The notes: generated by a model from the sequence alone, not told the origin. A stretch of 64,000 bases of DNA from Misgurnus anguillicaudatus (GCF_027580225.2 NC_073356.2:3410001-3474000); one strand, 5' to 3'; positions 9,952 to 23,348 are shown, counted from the stretch's first letter. Program-made: numbers and translations.

Positions 9952-11383
9952 TGTAACCCTTGTATAGGTAAATACACACTAGGTTCGGTTTGGTGATAAT
10001 GCTTAAATCAAGATTTATAATCAACTGTTTTCATTTAACAAAAAAAAATGAATTAAAGACAACAAGTAAAATGCATTTGCAAACGTAACTTGTATTAACT
10101 CAACAATGAATAAAAATAAACAATTACAATAAACGTGTGTGTGTGTGTCTTATCAGTGTAAGTGTATAGTTTGATCAATGATCAACCATTGGTCAGTTCG
10201 ATTCACGTTGCTGAGCTCAGATTTAGTCGGTTCCAGTTCAATGGAAAAGAATTTGAATCAGTGTCAATTAAAGTTCCAGAAAAGAGAAAAGATTATCCAT
10301 AGGTTGCGGATTGTGTTTTATACTGTCCTACCACAGCACTGGTGATCAGGAGTTGCCTGAACATAAAGATCTGCTGAAAGTTTCAACAATCAAGCTGGTT
10401 GGCTCGCCATCCTCCATCCGGAAGAGAAATCAATTCAATCAAAAAACCTGGCCTGCACAAAAACAGGCACAAACATCACTATTACATTCATCACAATCTG
10501 TTGTGAACATTTGTACTAATGCATATCAAAACTGTATTTCACAATGTCAACATTTTGGAAGTTAACCATTTCAGAATAACATATACATGGATACATACAT
10601 ACATGTTTCCCACATATTATGCATTTGACAATATTAATATGGTTCAAAATTGTACTTTTTTAACATAACTGAACTACTTCAGCTCATAAAAACACAATGT
10701 GGTATGATTTTGGTCTATATTGAAGATTAATACAACATATGAATCTTTAAACACAACAATTTGTATCTTACAATCTTATGTACTTACGTATGAAACAACA
10801 AATTGTTCTTTCATAAATCACATCATACCATCATATACACAGATTACATCTTATGTTGATGAAATCACCCATCATAACAATCATTTGATTAATAGTTTTA
10901 TACAACTAAATCACGCTGTGACTAGCAGCGCATGCTAACCGCACATGACATCACATGTGATTATATGATCACTCACCGAGATTCAATGAACGTGCTTTCC
11001 GTCTCGGGATAAAAATAAAAATAAACAAAAACTCCAGCAGTTCCTTGAACTTATACAAAGAAACTCTTAAACCAATTTTAACAAATAAAACAGTTTGAAG
11101 CCATATTTACATGAGTTTAGCTTTCCGCTGTTCACATCTTAGTTTGCATCTCCCTCCGTTCTCACACACATCCACTCGCTCTGCAAGGGGCGGAGCTATA
11201 ACATTTTTTAACCAATCACAATGATCCCTTCATAACTCACTCAGCTATCGCTAAGCAGATCTGCAGAGTTCAGTTTTACACATAAATATGATTGGTGGAT
11301 TTTCTTGTATGTTACAGACTAACAGAGATATAAACAAACACTTTAACTCCTTATTGTCAGGACCATTTTCTAATGGGGTTACA
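9952..11383 (-). repeat. 5' LTR of the Gypsy element
   Basis: 1432 bp, bounded TGTAACC...GGTTACA. It matches the 3' LTR closely, apart from the MITE and a shorter GT tract (about 10135-10149). It provides the element promoter by family knowledge. No promoter element is identified here. Confidence 0.93.
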
Positions 11384-11409
11384 TATTTGTTAGTTTTCTT
11401 ATTATTATT

Positions 11410-11569
11410 AGGGGTCAAGCCCCGAAGGGGCAAAGACCCCATATTGTATTTGTTAGTTTTCTTATTATTATTATTATTAGGGGTCAAGCCCAGAATGGGC
11501 GAAGACCCCTATTGTATCTGTTAGTTTTCTTCTTTTTAGGGGTCAAGCCCAGAATGGGCGAAGACCCCT
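11410..11569. repeat. Three tandem terminal hairpins, continuation of the array
   Basis: Hairpins start at 11410, 11479 and 11538. The first has the GCCCC/GGGGC inner stem and a mutated outer end (CCCCA). The other two have the GCCCA/TGGGC inner stem. Spacers carry TTAGTTTTCTT and ATT runs. Confidence 0.85.
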
Positions 11570-13314
11570 ATTGTATCTGTTAGTTTTCTTCTTTTTCTTT
11601 TTCTTATATATTATTCTTCTTCCTGTTCCATTGCGGTCTATGGCAGCCCATAGAACCGTACGTAGGAAAGTTATGAAATTTGGCACACTGATAAAGGACA
11701 GTCCAAATATTATCTACAGCAAATTTGGAGTCTCTATGTCTAACCCCGCTAGCGCCACCAACAGTCCAAAGTTGCACTTACGTTTTTGCTTATAACTTCT
11801 GATCCGTATGTCCTAGAAACAAAATTCTTGTTTCCTCTGATTCCTTGGCTCAAGCCGATTGGATTAGACCCTATGACGTCATTTTCCGTCATGAAAATTT
11901 TTTCGCCATTTTGAATTATTCGTAAAACCTACTTTTGCGAACTCGTCCTAGAGTTTTTACCCGATTGCCACAAAAATCGGTATGCAGCATCTAGAGACAC
12001 TCAAGGCAAAAAGTTATTAAAAGAATTTCGATAAACCAATCCGTTGTCGTATAGCGCTTCAAAGAATTTGAAGTAGAGCGCAAAAAAACAGATTTTAGGT
12101 TGTATCTTCGCCAAACTTAGGCATATTGACACGAAACTTGGTACTTGAGATGCCAGTCAGGAACTAAGGGTGCATGCACAGTTTCGTCGCAGCGCCACCT
12201 AGTGGTCAGGCTTATGTTTTACATGCCTATAACTTTGGCTCCGATCGACGTATTTTGACGGGACTTGTTTCTGTGGAGTTCTGAATAGTTGCCGAGTCCA
12301 ACGATACCAAACATGACAGAATTCGCCTTACGGTTAGCTCTGTGCGGCAAAATAGCGCTTAAAAAACACGCACGAATATATCCGCGAGCGTAATTCTGAT
12401 CGACTCGAAAACAACATAGGAAGAAACTAACCTTACCTTCTGAACAAAAATTTCTATTTTCATTATATTAAAATTTCCATCAGATATGGCCTAAACTTGC
12501 AAAAAACGTAAAATTACCTTTAAATTTTGTATTTTTTACAGATAAATGGTTATAACTTCGCAACGAAAAGAGTTTTTTTCACCAGATTTGATACGCTGAT
12601 GTATGAGCACAGTCTGAGACTACACAAAAAAAATTGTACGCTTGCACCACTAGTTGGCCTTATAATTTAACAAAACTTTTGATTTAAAGCCAGCCCTATG
12701 GTCATACAACTGTTTCTTCACTAAACTAAAGTGTATAGTCATGAAACTAGCTACATGTAAAACAGTTATGACTGGAGGTTGCATGCACAATTTTGTCATA
12801 GCGCCACCTAGTGGTTTTAAGTTTGAATATGGTATTTTTTGCCTAAAATTACTGCAACAGTACATCTAAAACCATGATTCATCATGAATTATTCCTTTAA
12901 TAGTTTGGAGTATAATCATTGGTGGATGTAAATTCACACCCTAGCAACCAATGAGAATACCTTATCAAGTTTTTACAAGAGCTATATCTCTGCATCAGAA
13001 CGTCGTAGAGACATAGGGGTGGGCTGTTTTGACTCATTAACTCAACTTTGACATTTTGTGAGCTGAGTATTGCCACTGCAAGCACCACTTACTTTTTCTT
13101 CAGTTTTCTCATTATTATGATTAACCTAGTCGAGAAGAGAAGGAGAGATTTCATTAAATGAGAACACAGCTTTTTTGCAGATAACTGTTATATTATTTTG
13201 TCTGAAATCAAGAGATTTTCCTAAATTCTTTAAACTGCTCATTCAAACTGAACTTTACTTTCTTCTGTGCACTTTTTGGCTTGACCCCGGTAATTGCTGC
13301 TTGCAGCTATATTT
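11570..13314 (-). repeat. Array unit A
   Basis: Starts (plus strand) with spacer and CCATTGCGGTCTATGGCAGC at about 11628, and ends GACCCCGG...GCTGCTTGCAGCTATATT at 13313. Internal landmarks GCGCCACC occur at about 11752, 12192 and 12801. Short frames on both strands at the left end recur in most units. Confidence 0.85.
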
Positions 13315-15075
13315 AGGGGTCAAGCCCCGAAGGGGCGAAGACCCCTATTGTATTTGTTAGTTTTCTTTTTATTAGTTATTCTTCTTCTTCCGCCATTGCG
13401 GTCTATGGCAGCCCATAGAACCGTACGTAGGAAAGTTATGAAAATTGGCACACTGACGGAGGACAGTCCAAATAGTATCCACAGCAATTTTGGAGTCTCT
13501 ATCTCAAACCCGCTAGCGCCACCAACAGTCCAAAGTTGCACTTACGTTTTTGCTTATAACTTCTGATCCGTAAGTCCAAGAAACGAAATTCTTGTTTCAT
13601 CTGATTCCTTGGCTCAAGCCGATTCGATTAGACCATATGACGTCATTATCCATCATGAAAATTTTTCCGCCATTTTGAATTATTCGTAAAACCTACTTTT
13701 GCGAACTCGTCCTAGAGTTTTACCCGATTGCCACGAAAATTGGTATGTAGCATCTAGAGACCCTCACGGCAAAAAGTTATTAAAAGAATTTTGATAAACC
13801 AATCCGTTGTCGTATAGCGCGTCAACAAATTTTACGTAGAGCGCAAAAAAACAGATTTTAGGCTGTATCTTTGCCAAACTTAGACCTATTGACACAAAAC
13901 TTTGTACGTGAGATGCCAGTCAAGATCTGAGGGTGTATGCACAGTTTCGTTGCAGCGACACCTAGTGGCCAGACGAATGTTTTATTCGCCTATAACTTTG
14001 GCTGTGATCAAAGTTTTTTCACGGGACTTGTTTCCTTGGAGTTTTGAATAGTTGCCGAGTCCAACGATAACAAACATGCCAGAATTCGCTTTACGGTTAA
14101 CCCATTGTGGCAAAATAGCGCATAAAAAACACGCGCGAATATCTCCGCGAACGTTTTTCCGATCGACTCGAAAACACCATAGGAAGAAACTAACCTTACC
14201 TTCTGAACAAAAAGTTCTATTGGCGTTATATTAAAATTTTCATCAGAAATGGCCGAAAAATGCAAAAAATGTAAAATTACCTTTAAATTTTGTGTTTTTT
14301 ACACATAAATGGTTATAACTTCACAACGAAAAGAGATTTTTTCACCAGATTTGATACGCTGATGTATGAGCAGAGTCTGAGGCCACACAACAAAATTGGT
14401 ATGCCTGCACCACTAGGTGGCCCTATAATTTAGCAAAATCTTTCATATCAAGCAAGCCCCATGGTGAAACAACTATTATATTGCTAAACTAAAGTGTATA
14501 GTCATGAAACTAGCTAGATGTAACGCAGTCATGACCTAAGGTTGCATGCACAGTTTTGTCATAGCGCCACCTAGTGGTTTTGAGATAGAAAATTGCTATT
14601 TTTGCCTAAAACTACTGCAACAACACATCTAAAACCATGAGTCTTCATGGATTATTCCTTGATTATTCCTCCATGGCTTGGAGTATAATCATTGGTGGTT
14701 GCCAATTCAATCCCTAGCAACCAATGAGAATACCTTATCAACCGTTTTTGCAAGAGCTTTTTCTCTGCATCAGAACATCATAGAAACACGGGGATGGTGT
14801 CTTTTGACTAATTAAACTTGTTGTAACATGATGTTTTCCCACTGCAAACACCACTCACATGTCCTTTAGTGCTCTAATGTTCCATGATTGTCAATAACAG
14901 AAGGACGATTGCAATAGACAAGAACTTAGATTATTTTTGTTGATAACTTATTTGTTTATTCATCTAAAATTATTAGGTTTACCTATTTTCTTCAATCTGC
15001 TTATCCAATCTCAATTTTACATCCTTTTGTGCCCTTTTCGGCTTGACCCCGGCATTGCTGCTTGCAGCTATATTT
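13315..15075 (-). repeat. Array unit B with one terminal hairpin
   Basis: Hairpin at 13315-13346 (GCCCC/GGGGC inner stem), conserved block from about 13391, and end motif GCTGCTTGCAGCTATATT just before 15076. Length about 1761 bp. Confidence 0.85.
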
Positions 15076-16910
15076 AGGGGTCAAGCCCCGAAGGGGCGAA
15101 GACCCCTATTGTATTTGTTAGTGTTCTTATTATTAGGGGTCAAGCCCAGAATGGGCGAAGACCCCTATTGTATCCGTTAGTTTTCTTCTTTTTCTTTTTC
15201 TTACATATTATTCTTCTTCCTGTTCCATTGCGGTCTATGGCAGCCCATAGAACCGTACGTAGGAAAGTTATGAAATTTGGCACACTGATAAAGGACAGTG
15301 CAATGTGTCCCCATAGCAAATTTGGAGTCTCTATGTCTAACCCGCTAGCGCCACCAACAGTCCAAAGTTGCACTTACGTTTTTGCTTATAACTTCTGACC
15401 CGTACGTCCTAGAAATTAAATTCTTGTTTCCTCTGATTCCTTGGCTCAAGCCGATTCGATTGGACCCTATGACGTCATTTTCCGTCATGAAAATTTTTTC
15501 GCCATTTTGAATTATTCGTAAAACCTACTTTTGCGAACTCGTCCTAGAGTTTTTAACCGATTGCCACAAAAATCGGTATGCAGCATCTAGAGACACTCAT
15601 GGCAAAAAGTTATTAAAATAATTTTGATAAACCAATCCGTTGTCGTATAGCGCTTCAAAGAATTTGAAGTAGAGCGCAAAAAAACAGATTTTAGGTTGTA
15701 TCTTCGCCAAACTTAGGCATATTGACACGAAACTTGGTACTTGAGATGCCAGTCAGGAACTACGGGTGCATGCACAGTTTCGTTGCAGCGCCACCTAGTG
15801 GTCAGGCTTATGTTTTACACGCCTATAACTTTGGCTCCGATTGACGTATTTTCACGGGACTTGTTTCTTTGGAGTTCTGAATAGTTGCCGAGTCCAACGA
15901 TACCAAACATGCCAGAATTCGCCTTACGGTTAACCCTGTGCGGCAAAATAGCGCTTAAAAAACACGCGCGAATATCTCCGCGAGCGTAATTCTGATCGAC
16001 TCGAAAACAACATAGGAAGAAACTAACCTTACCTTCTGAACAAAAAGTTCTATTGGCATTGTATTAAAATTTCCATCAGAAATGGCCGAAAATTGCAAAA
16101 AAACGAAAAATTACCTTTAAATTTTGTATTTTTTACACATAAATGGTTATAACTTCGCAACGAAAAGAGATTTTTTCACCAGATTTGATACGCTGATGCA
16201 TGAGCACATTCCGAGGCCACACAAAAAAAATGTATGCTTGCACCACTAGATGGCCTTATAATTGAACAAAACCTTTGATATCAAGCCAGCCTTATGGTCA
16301 TACAACTGTTTCTTCACTAAACTAAAGTGTATAGTCATAAAACTAGCTAGATGTAACACAATCATGACCTGATGTTGCATGCACAATTTTGTCATTGCGC
16401 CACCTACTGGTTTTGAGATAGAATATGGTATTTTTGCCTAAAACTACTGCAACAACACATCTAAAACCATGAGTCATCATGGATTATTCCTTTCATGGCT
16501 TTGACTATAATCACTGGTGGTTACCAATTCACTCCCTAGCAACCATTGAGAATACCTTATCAACCGTTTTTGCAAAAGCTATATCTCTGCATCAGAACAC
16601 CGTAGAGACATGGGGATTGTCTCTTTTGACTATTTAAACTTGTTGTAACATGATGTGACCCATGTTTTGCCACTGCAAACACCACTCACATGTCCTTCAG
16701 TGCTCTAATGTTCCATGATTGTCAATAACAGAAGGACGATTGCAGTAGACAAGAACTTAGATTATTTTTTTTGATAACTTTTTTGTTTTTTCATCTAAAA
16801 TTATTAGGTTTACCTAGGTTCTTCAATCTGCTTATCCGATCTAAATTTTATATCCTTTTGTGCCCTTTTCGGCTTGACCCCGGTGATTGCTGCTTGCAGC
16901 TATATTTATT
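15076..16910 (-). repeat. Array unit C with two terminal hairpins
   Basis: Hairpins at 15076 (GCCCC type) and 15135 (GCCCA type), then the conserved block. Closest by eye to units A and D. Ends with the GCTGCTTGCAGC motif at about 16889. Confidence 0.85.
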
Positions 16911-18794
16911 AGGGGTCAAGCCCCGAAGGGGCGAAGACCCCTATTGTATTTGTTAGTTTTCTTTTTAGGGGTCAAGCCCTGAAGGGGCGAAGACCCCTAT
17001 TGTATTTGTTAGTTTTCTTATTATAATAATTATTATTAGGGGTCAAGCCCAGAATGGGCGAAGACCCCTATTGTATCCGTTAGTTTTCTTTTTATAATAA
17101 TAATTATTATTATTCCTCCGCCATTGCGGTCTATGGCAGCCCATAGAACCGTACGTAGGAAAGTTATGAAATTTGGCACACTGATAGAGGACAGTCCAAT
17201 GTGTCCCCATAGCAAATTTGGAGTCTCTATGTCTAACCCGCTAGCGCCACCAACAGTCCAAAGTTGCACTTACGTTTTTGCTTATAACTTCTGACCCGTA
17301 CGTCCTAGAAATTAAATTCTTGTTTCCTCTGATTCCTTGGCTCAAGACGATTCGACTGGACCCTATGACGTCATTTTCCGTCATGAAAATTTTTCCGCCA
17401 TTTTGAATTATTCGTAAAACCTACTTTTGCGAACTTGTCCTAGAGCTTTTGCCCGATTTCCAAGAAAATCGGTATGTAGCATCTACAGACCCTCACGGCA
17501 AAAAGTTATGGAATTCATGTCAATTCGTCAATCCGTTTCCGTAAACCGCGTCAACAAATTTTACATAGAGCGCAAAAAAACGGATTTGAGGCTGTATCTT
17601 CGACAAACTTAAGCCTATTGACACTATACTTGGTACTTGTGATGCCAATCAGGAACTACGGGTGCCTGCAGAGTTTCGTCACAGCACCACCTAGTGGTCA
17701 GACTTATGCTTTACACGCCTATAACTTTGGCTCCGATTGACGTATTTTCACGGGACTTGTTTCTTTGGAGTTCTGAATAGTTGCCGAGTCCAACGATACC
17801 AAACATGCCAGAATTCGCCTTACGGTTAACCCTGCGCAGCAAAATAGCGCTTAAAAAACACGCGTGAATATCTCCGCGAGCGTTTTTCCGATCGATTCGA
17901 AAACACCATAGGAAGAAACTAACCTTACCTTCTGAACAAAAAGTTCTATTGGCGTTATATTAAAATTTCTATCAGAAAATGCAGAAAATTGCAAAAAACG
18001 AAAAATGACCTTTAAATTTTGTATTTTTTACACATAAATGGTTATAACTTCGCAACGAAAAGAGATTTTTTCACCAGATTTGATACGCTGATGTATGAGC
18101 ACAGTCTGAGGCCACACAAAAAAAATGGTATGCCTGCACCACTAGGTGGCCCTATAATTGAACAAAACCTTTGATAACAAGCCAGCCCTATGGTCATACA
18201 ACTGTTTCTTCACTAAACTAAAGTGTATAGACATAAAACTAGCTAGATGTAACACAATCATGACCTGATGTTGCATGCACAATTTTGTCATTGCGCCACC
18301 TACTTGTTTTGAGATAGAAAATGGTATTTTTGCCTAAAACTACTGCAACAACACATCTAAAACCATGAGTCTTCATGGATTATTCCTTGATTATTCCTCC
18401 ATGGCTTGGAGTATAATCATTGGTGGTTGCCAATTCAATCCCTAGCAACCAATGACAATACCTTATCAACCGTTTTTGCAAGAGCTTTATCTGCATCAGA
18501 ACATAGTAGAGACATGGAGATTAAACTTGTTGTAACATGATGTGATCCATGTTTTGACACTGCAAACATCACTCACGTGTCCGTCAGTTCTATAATGATC
18601 CATGATTGTCAATAACAGAAAGACGATTGCAGTAGACAAGAACTTAGATTATTTTTGTTGATAACTTTTTTGTTTTTTCATCTAAAATTATTAGGTTTCC
18701 CTAGGTTCTTCAATCTGCTTATCCAATCTCAATTTTGCATCCTTTTGTGCCCTTTTCGGCTTGACCCCGGCATTGCTGCTTGCAGCTATATTTA
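16911..18794 (-). repeat. Array unit D with three terminal hairpins
   Basis: Hairpins at 16911, 16967 (GCCCT/GGGGC, a wobble pair) and 17038 (GCCCA/TGGGC). The conserved block starts at about 17115 and the end motif lies at about 18776-18793. Confidence 0.85.
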
Positions 18795-20496
18795 TTAGTT
18801 ATTCTTCTTCTTCCGCCATTGCGGTCTATGGCAGCCCATAGAACCGTACGTAGGAAAGTTATGAAATTTGGCACACCAACAGAGGACAGTCCAAATATTA
18901 TCCACAGCAAATTTGGAGTTTCTATCTCTAACCCGCTAGCGCCACCAACAGTCCAAAGTTGCACTTACGTTTTTGCTTGTAACTTCTGATCCGTAAGTCC
19001 TAGAAATGAAATTCTTGTTTCCTCTGATTCCTTGGCTCAAGACAATTCGATTGGACCCTATGTCGTCATTTTCCATCATGAAAATTTTTCCGCCATTTTA
19101 AATTATTCGTAAAACCTACTTTTTCGAACTCGTCCTAGAGCTTTTGTCCGATTGCCAAGAAAATTAGTATGTATCATCTTGAGACACTCATGGCAAAAAG
19201 TTATCAAAAGAATTTTGATACAACAATCCGTTGTTGTATACCGCCTTAACGAATTTAACGTAGAGCACAGAAAAACAGATTTTAGGCTGTATCTTCGTGA
19301 AACTTAGCCCTATTGACACGACACTTGATACTTGTGATGTCAGTCAGGAGCTGAGGGTGCATGCACAGTTTCGTCGCAGCGCCACCTAGTGGCCAGACCA
19401 ATGCTTTACATGCCTATAACTTTGGCCCCGATTGACATATTTTCACGGGACTTGTTTCTTTGGAGTTCTGGGTAGTTGCCGATCCCAACGATACCAAACA
19501 TGCAAGAATCCGCCTTACGGTTAACCCTGCGCAGCAAAATAGCGCTTAAAAAACATGCGTGAATATCTCCCCGAACGTTTTTCCGATCGACTCGAAAACA
19601 CCATAGGAAGAAACTAACCTTACCTTCTGAACAAAAAGTTCTATTGGCGTTATATTAAAATTTTCATCAGAAATTGCCGAAAATTGCAAAAAACGAAAAA
19701 GTAACTTCAAATTTTGTGTTTTTTACACATAAATGGTTGTAACTTCGTAACGAAAAGAGATTTTTTCACCAGATTTGATACGCTGATGTATGAGCACATT
19801 CTGAGGCCACACAAAAAAAATTGTATGCTTTCACCACTAGATGGCCTTATAATTGAACAAAACCTTTGATAACAAGCCAGCCCTATGGTCATACAACTGT
19901 TTCTTAACTAAACTAAAGTGTATAGACATAATAGTAGCTAGATGTAACACAATCATGACCTGATGTTGCATGCGCAATTTTGTCATTTTGCCACCTACTG
20001 GTTTTGAGATAGAATATGGTATTTTTGCCTAAAACTACTGCAACAACACATCTAAAACCAGGAGTCATCATGGATTATTCCTTTCATGGCTTTGACTATA
20101 ATCACTGGTGATTGCCAATTGACTCCCTAGCAACCATTGAGAACACCTTATCAACCGTTTTTGCAAAAGCTATATCTCTGCTTCAGAACATCGTAGAGAC
20201 ATGGGGGTGGTCTCTTTTGACTCAATAAACTTGCTGTAACATGATGTGACCTACGTTTTGCCACTGCAAACACCACTCACATGTCCTTCAGTGCTCTAAT
20301 GTTCCATGATTGTCAATAACAGAAGGACGATTGCAGTAGACAAGAACATAGATTATTTTTGTTGATAACTTATTTGTTTTTTCATCTAAAATTATTAGGT
20401 TTACCTAGGTTCTTCAATCTGCTTATCCAATCTCAATTTTACATCCTTTTGTGCCCTTTTCGGCTTGACCCCGGCATTGCTGCTTGCAGCTATATT
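18795..20496 (-). repeat. Array unit E, lacking the terminal hairpin
   Basis: The conserved block begins at about 18811, straight after the preceding unit's end motif and a TTATTAGTTATT joint. No AGGGGTC hairpin is present. The end motif closes at 20496. Confidence 0.85.
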
Positions 20497-22210
20497 GGCA
20501 ATTGTTTCTGTTAGTACATTTTTCTTCTTCCGCCATTGCGGTCTATGGCAGCCCATAGAACCGTTCGTAGGAAAGTTATGAAATTTGGCACACTGATAAA
20601 AGACAGACCAATGTGTCCCCATAGCAAATTTGGCGTCTCGATGTCTAACCCGCTAACGCCACCAACAGTCCAAAGTTGCACTTACGTTTTTGCTTATAAC
20701 TTCTGATCTGTATGTCCTAGAAACAAAATTCTTGCTTCCTCTGATTCCTTGGCTCAAGCCGATTCGAATGGACCATATGACGTTCTTTTACGTCATGAAA
20801 ATTTTTCCGCCATTTTGAATTATTCGTAAAACCTACTTTTGCAAACTTGTCCTAGAGTTTTCACACGATTGCCACGAAAATCGGTATGCAGCATCTAAGA
20901 GACACTCAAGGTAAAAATTTATCAAAAGAATTTCGATAAACCAATCCGTTGTTGTATAGCGCTTCAACAAATTTTAAGTAGAGCGCAAAAAAACAGATTT
21001 TAGGCTGTATCTTTACCAAACTTACGCATATTGACACGAAACTTGGTACTTGAGATGGCAGTCTGGAACTGAGCATGCATGCATAGTTTCGTTGCAGCGC
21101 CACCTAGTGGTTAGTCGAATGATTTATACGCCTTTAACTTTGGCTGCGATCATTGTATTTTGACGGGACTTGATCTTTAGGAGTCCTGAGTAGTCGCCGA
21201 GTCCAACGATACCAAACATGCCATGATTCACCTTACGGTTAACCCTGAGCAGCAAAATAGCACTTAAAAAACATGCGCTAATATCTCCGCGAGCGTTATT
21301 CCGATCGACTCGAAAATACCATAGGAAGAAACTAACCCTACCTTCTGAACAAAAAGTTCTTTTGGCATTGTATTAAAATTTTCATCAGAAATGGCCGAAA
21401 ATTGCAAAAAACAAAAAACTACCTTTACATTTTGTGTTTTTTACACATAAATGGTTATAACTTCGCAAAGCAAATATATTTTTCAACCATATTTGATACG
21501 CTGACGTACGACCACATTCTGAGGCTACACGAAAAAAATTGTATGCTTGCACCACTAGTTGGCCTTATAATTGAACAAAACCTTTGAAATCAAGCCACCC
21601 TATGGTCATACAACTGTTTCTTCACTAAACTAAAGTGTATAGTCATAAAACTAGCTCGATGTAACACAGTTATGACCTGAGGTTGCATGCACAATTTTGT
21701 CATTGCGCCACCTAGTGGTTTTGAGATAAGAAAATGTAAGTTTTTGCCTACAACTACTACAATAGTACGTCTAAAATCTTGGGCCATCATGTATTATTCC
21801 TTTCATGGCTTGGAGATCATTGGTGCATGCCAATTAACTCATTAGCAACCAATTAGGATACCTTATCAACCCTTTTTACAAGAGCTATATCTCTGCATCA
21901 TAACATCGTAGAGACATGGGGGTGGTCTCTTTGGACTCATTAACACCACTGTAACATTTTGTGAGCTGAGAATTGCCACTGCAAGCACCACTCACATTTT
22001 CTTCAGTGTTCTAGTTGTCAATGCTCCTCAAGACGTGAGGGAGAGATTTCACTGAATAAGAACACAGCTTTTTTGCTGATTACTGTTATATTAATTTGTC
22101 TGAAATCAGGAGGTTTTGCTAGGTTTTTTAAACTGCTCATCCGGACTCAAGTTTACCTTCTTCTGTGCCCTTTTTGGCTTGACCCCGGTATCGCTGCTTG
22201 CAGCTATATT
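20497..22210 (-). repeat. Array unit F, lacking the terminal hairpin
   Basis: Starts with a short unique joint (GGCAATTGTTTCTGTTAG) and the conserved block from about 20531. By eye the most diverged unit. Ends GCTGCTTGCAGCTATATT at 22210, the last array boundary. Confidence 0.85.
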
Positions 22211-22607
22211 TGTTTATATTTTTGTTTTGTTTTTATCTATAGCACTTTATAAGGTTTAACAGTTTAAAAACAGAAGTTCAAGACATCAGAAAAATACTTT
22301 TATTTTCACTTTTTCATTACATGAGGTGTCATACAATAATAAATATGTATATTAAAATAACAATCAAAAGAAATAAATTAATTATGCAAATATAACAAAT
22401 TACTACTCAAATGAGATATGGATGTTAAATAACTGCTTTAAAATGTAATAAATTAACAATAACATTTGGCAAAGACAATAACTCTAAATAGACAACAATT
22501 ACATGAAATCATGACATATGCCACATCAAAACATTCAAATGATAAATACTGAATATTAACATATTATGGCATTACATTCAGATGTAAACACTTTAGCACA
22601 AACAGAT
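22211..22607. other. AT-rich spacer, nothing recognised
   Basis: AT-rich single-copy-looking sequence between the array and the next LTR element. No supported ORF or repeat boundary. Confidence 0.6.
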
Positions 22608-23348
22608 TGTCAGGAACAAGAGAGAGACTCAATTGCAGGTAAAACACAAATTTATTATAAAGTTGCAAAACAATGAAAAGTCTCTTAAAGCTCGGCCCAG
22701 GATTGGATGGATAGGCAGAAACAACCAGGCAGATGACTGGCGGAGAACTCAGATCCTCAGAGCTAACTACAAGGCCAACTGGAACCCCAGTGTACGACAA
22801 TGCCAGCAGAGATGGAGTTGATAACCCTGTATCCGACCCGGGTGGCGAACGTTGAGGTGAAGAGGCAGAGAAGCTGGGCTGAAGAGTAGAGGTAGAGAAT
22901 CCTGGCTGGACTGAAGAGGCAGGGAGGCTCGACTGGACTGAAGAGGCAGGAGAGAGGATGAGACTGGTGGGCAAACTAAAAGAACAAAAGAAAGAAAAAA
23001 CAGCAAAAAAAAAAAGGCAAGGAGTCTAGAACGAAGGACAAAAACTAAACTTAAACCAAATCAAAGTATCAACAAAAGATAAACTTGAACAAACAATAAG
23101 ACTGGAAGACTAGACTTAAAGATCAGCAATGCTAGAACAAGAGAACAACAGAGACAAAGGGTAACATGAGGGGAATATAAATGGTGTTTAATCATTGGGA
23201 ACAGGTGTGGTGATAAGTGAATTAAGGTCAACGAGGGGGCGGGGTAACAAACGAGACACCAAACACATGTCAAACAAAGACCATGTGCTCCACAAACAAA
23301 AACACAGCCATGGTTCATGACTGAGCTGACCTGACCAAATTCCTAACA
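22608..23348 (-). repeat. 3' LTR of the chromovirus element
   Basis: 741 bp. Aligns with 27609-28448 end to end, but lacks an 80-bp segment near 22822 that the other LTR has. Confidence 0.9.

Larger units (their letters stand above)
1713..11383 (-). mobile_element. Ty3/Gypsy LTR retrotransposon with PNMA-like Gag
   Basis: A 9.67 kb minus-strand element with LTRs at 1713-3377 and 9952-11383, both bounded TGTAACC...GGTTACA. It is flanked by a 4-bp duplication TATT (1709-1712 and 11384-11387). The insertion interrupts the spacer of a hairpin repeat whose halves rejoin perfectly when it is removed. The order on the minus strand is LTR, 125-bp leader, gag, pol (protease, reverse transcriptase, RNase H, integrase), polypurine tract, LTR. 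The integrase lies after RNase H, which marks the Ty3/Gypsy order. Coding regions contain one nonsense and one frameshift lesion, so the copy is probably inactive. Confidence 0.93.
1478..22210 (-). repeat. Tandem array of a ~1.75 kb Helitron/Helentron-like element, split by a Gypsy insertion
   Basis: Removing the Gypsy element at 1713-11383 leaves a continuous head-to-tail array. It contains 13 terminal hairpins and six large units (about 11.6-13.3, 13.3-15.1, 15.1-16.9, 16.9-18.8, 18.8-20.5 and 20.5-22.2 kb). Read on the minus strand, each unit begins AATATAGCTGCAAGCAGC, carries GGGGTCAAGCC close to that start, and usually ends with the inverted GGCTTGACCCC inside a hairpin followed by CTAA. 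Short 59-73 bp terminal pieces are reiterated. The layout (subterminal inverted repeats, 3' hairpin, CTRR-like end, tandem units, no ORF) resembles Helentron-associated elements. That assignment is inference. Confidence 0.7.

Noticed and set aside
2080..10565. 84-codon plus-strand frame present in both Gypsy LTRs
   Set aside because: It is antisense to the element and conserved only because the LTRs are copies.
11571..20622. Recurrent 60-80 codon frames ([17 protein letters not shown] on plus, [11 protein letters not shown] on minus) in every array unit
   Set aside because: They lie on both strands of the same conserved repeat block, have unstable starts and ends, and no domain. Their recurrence follows from repeat copy number, not protein selection.
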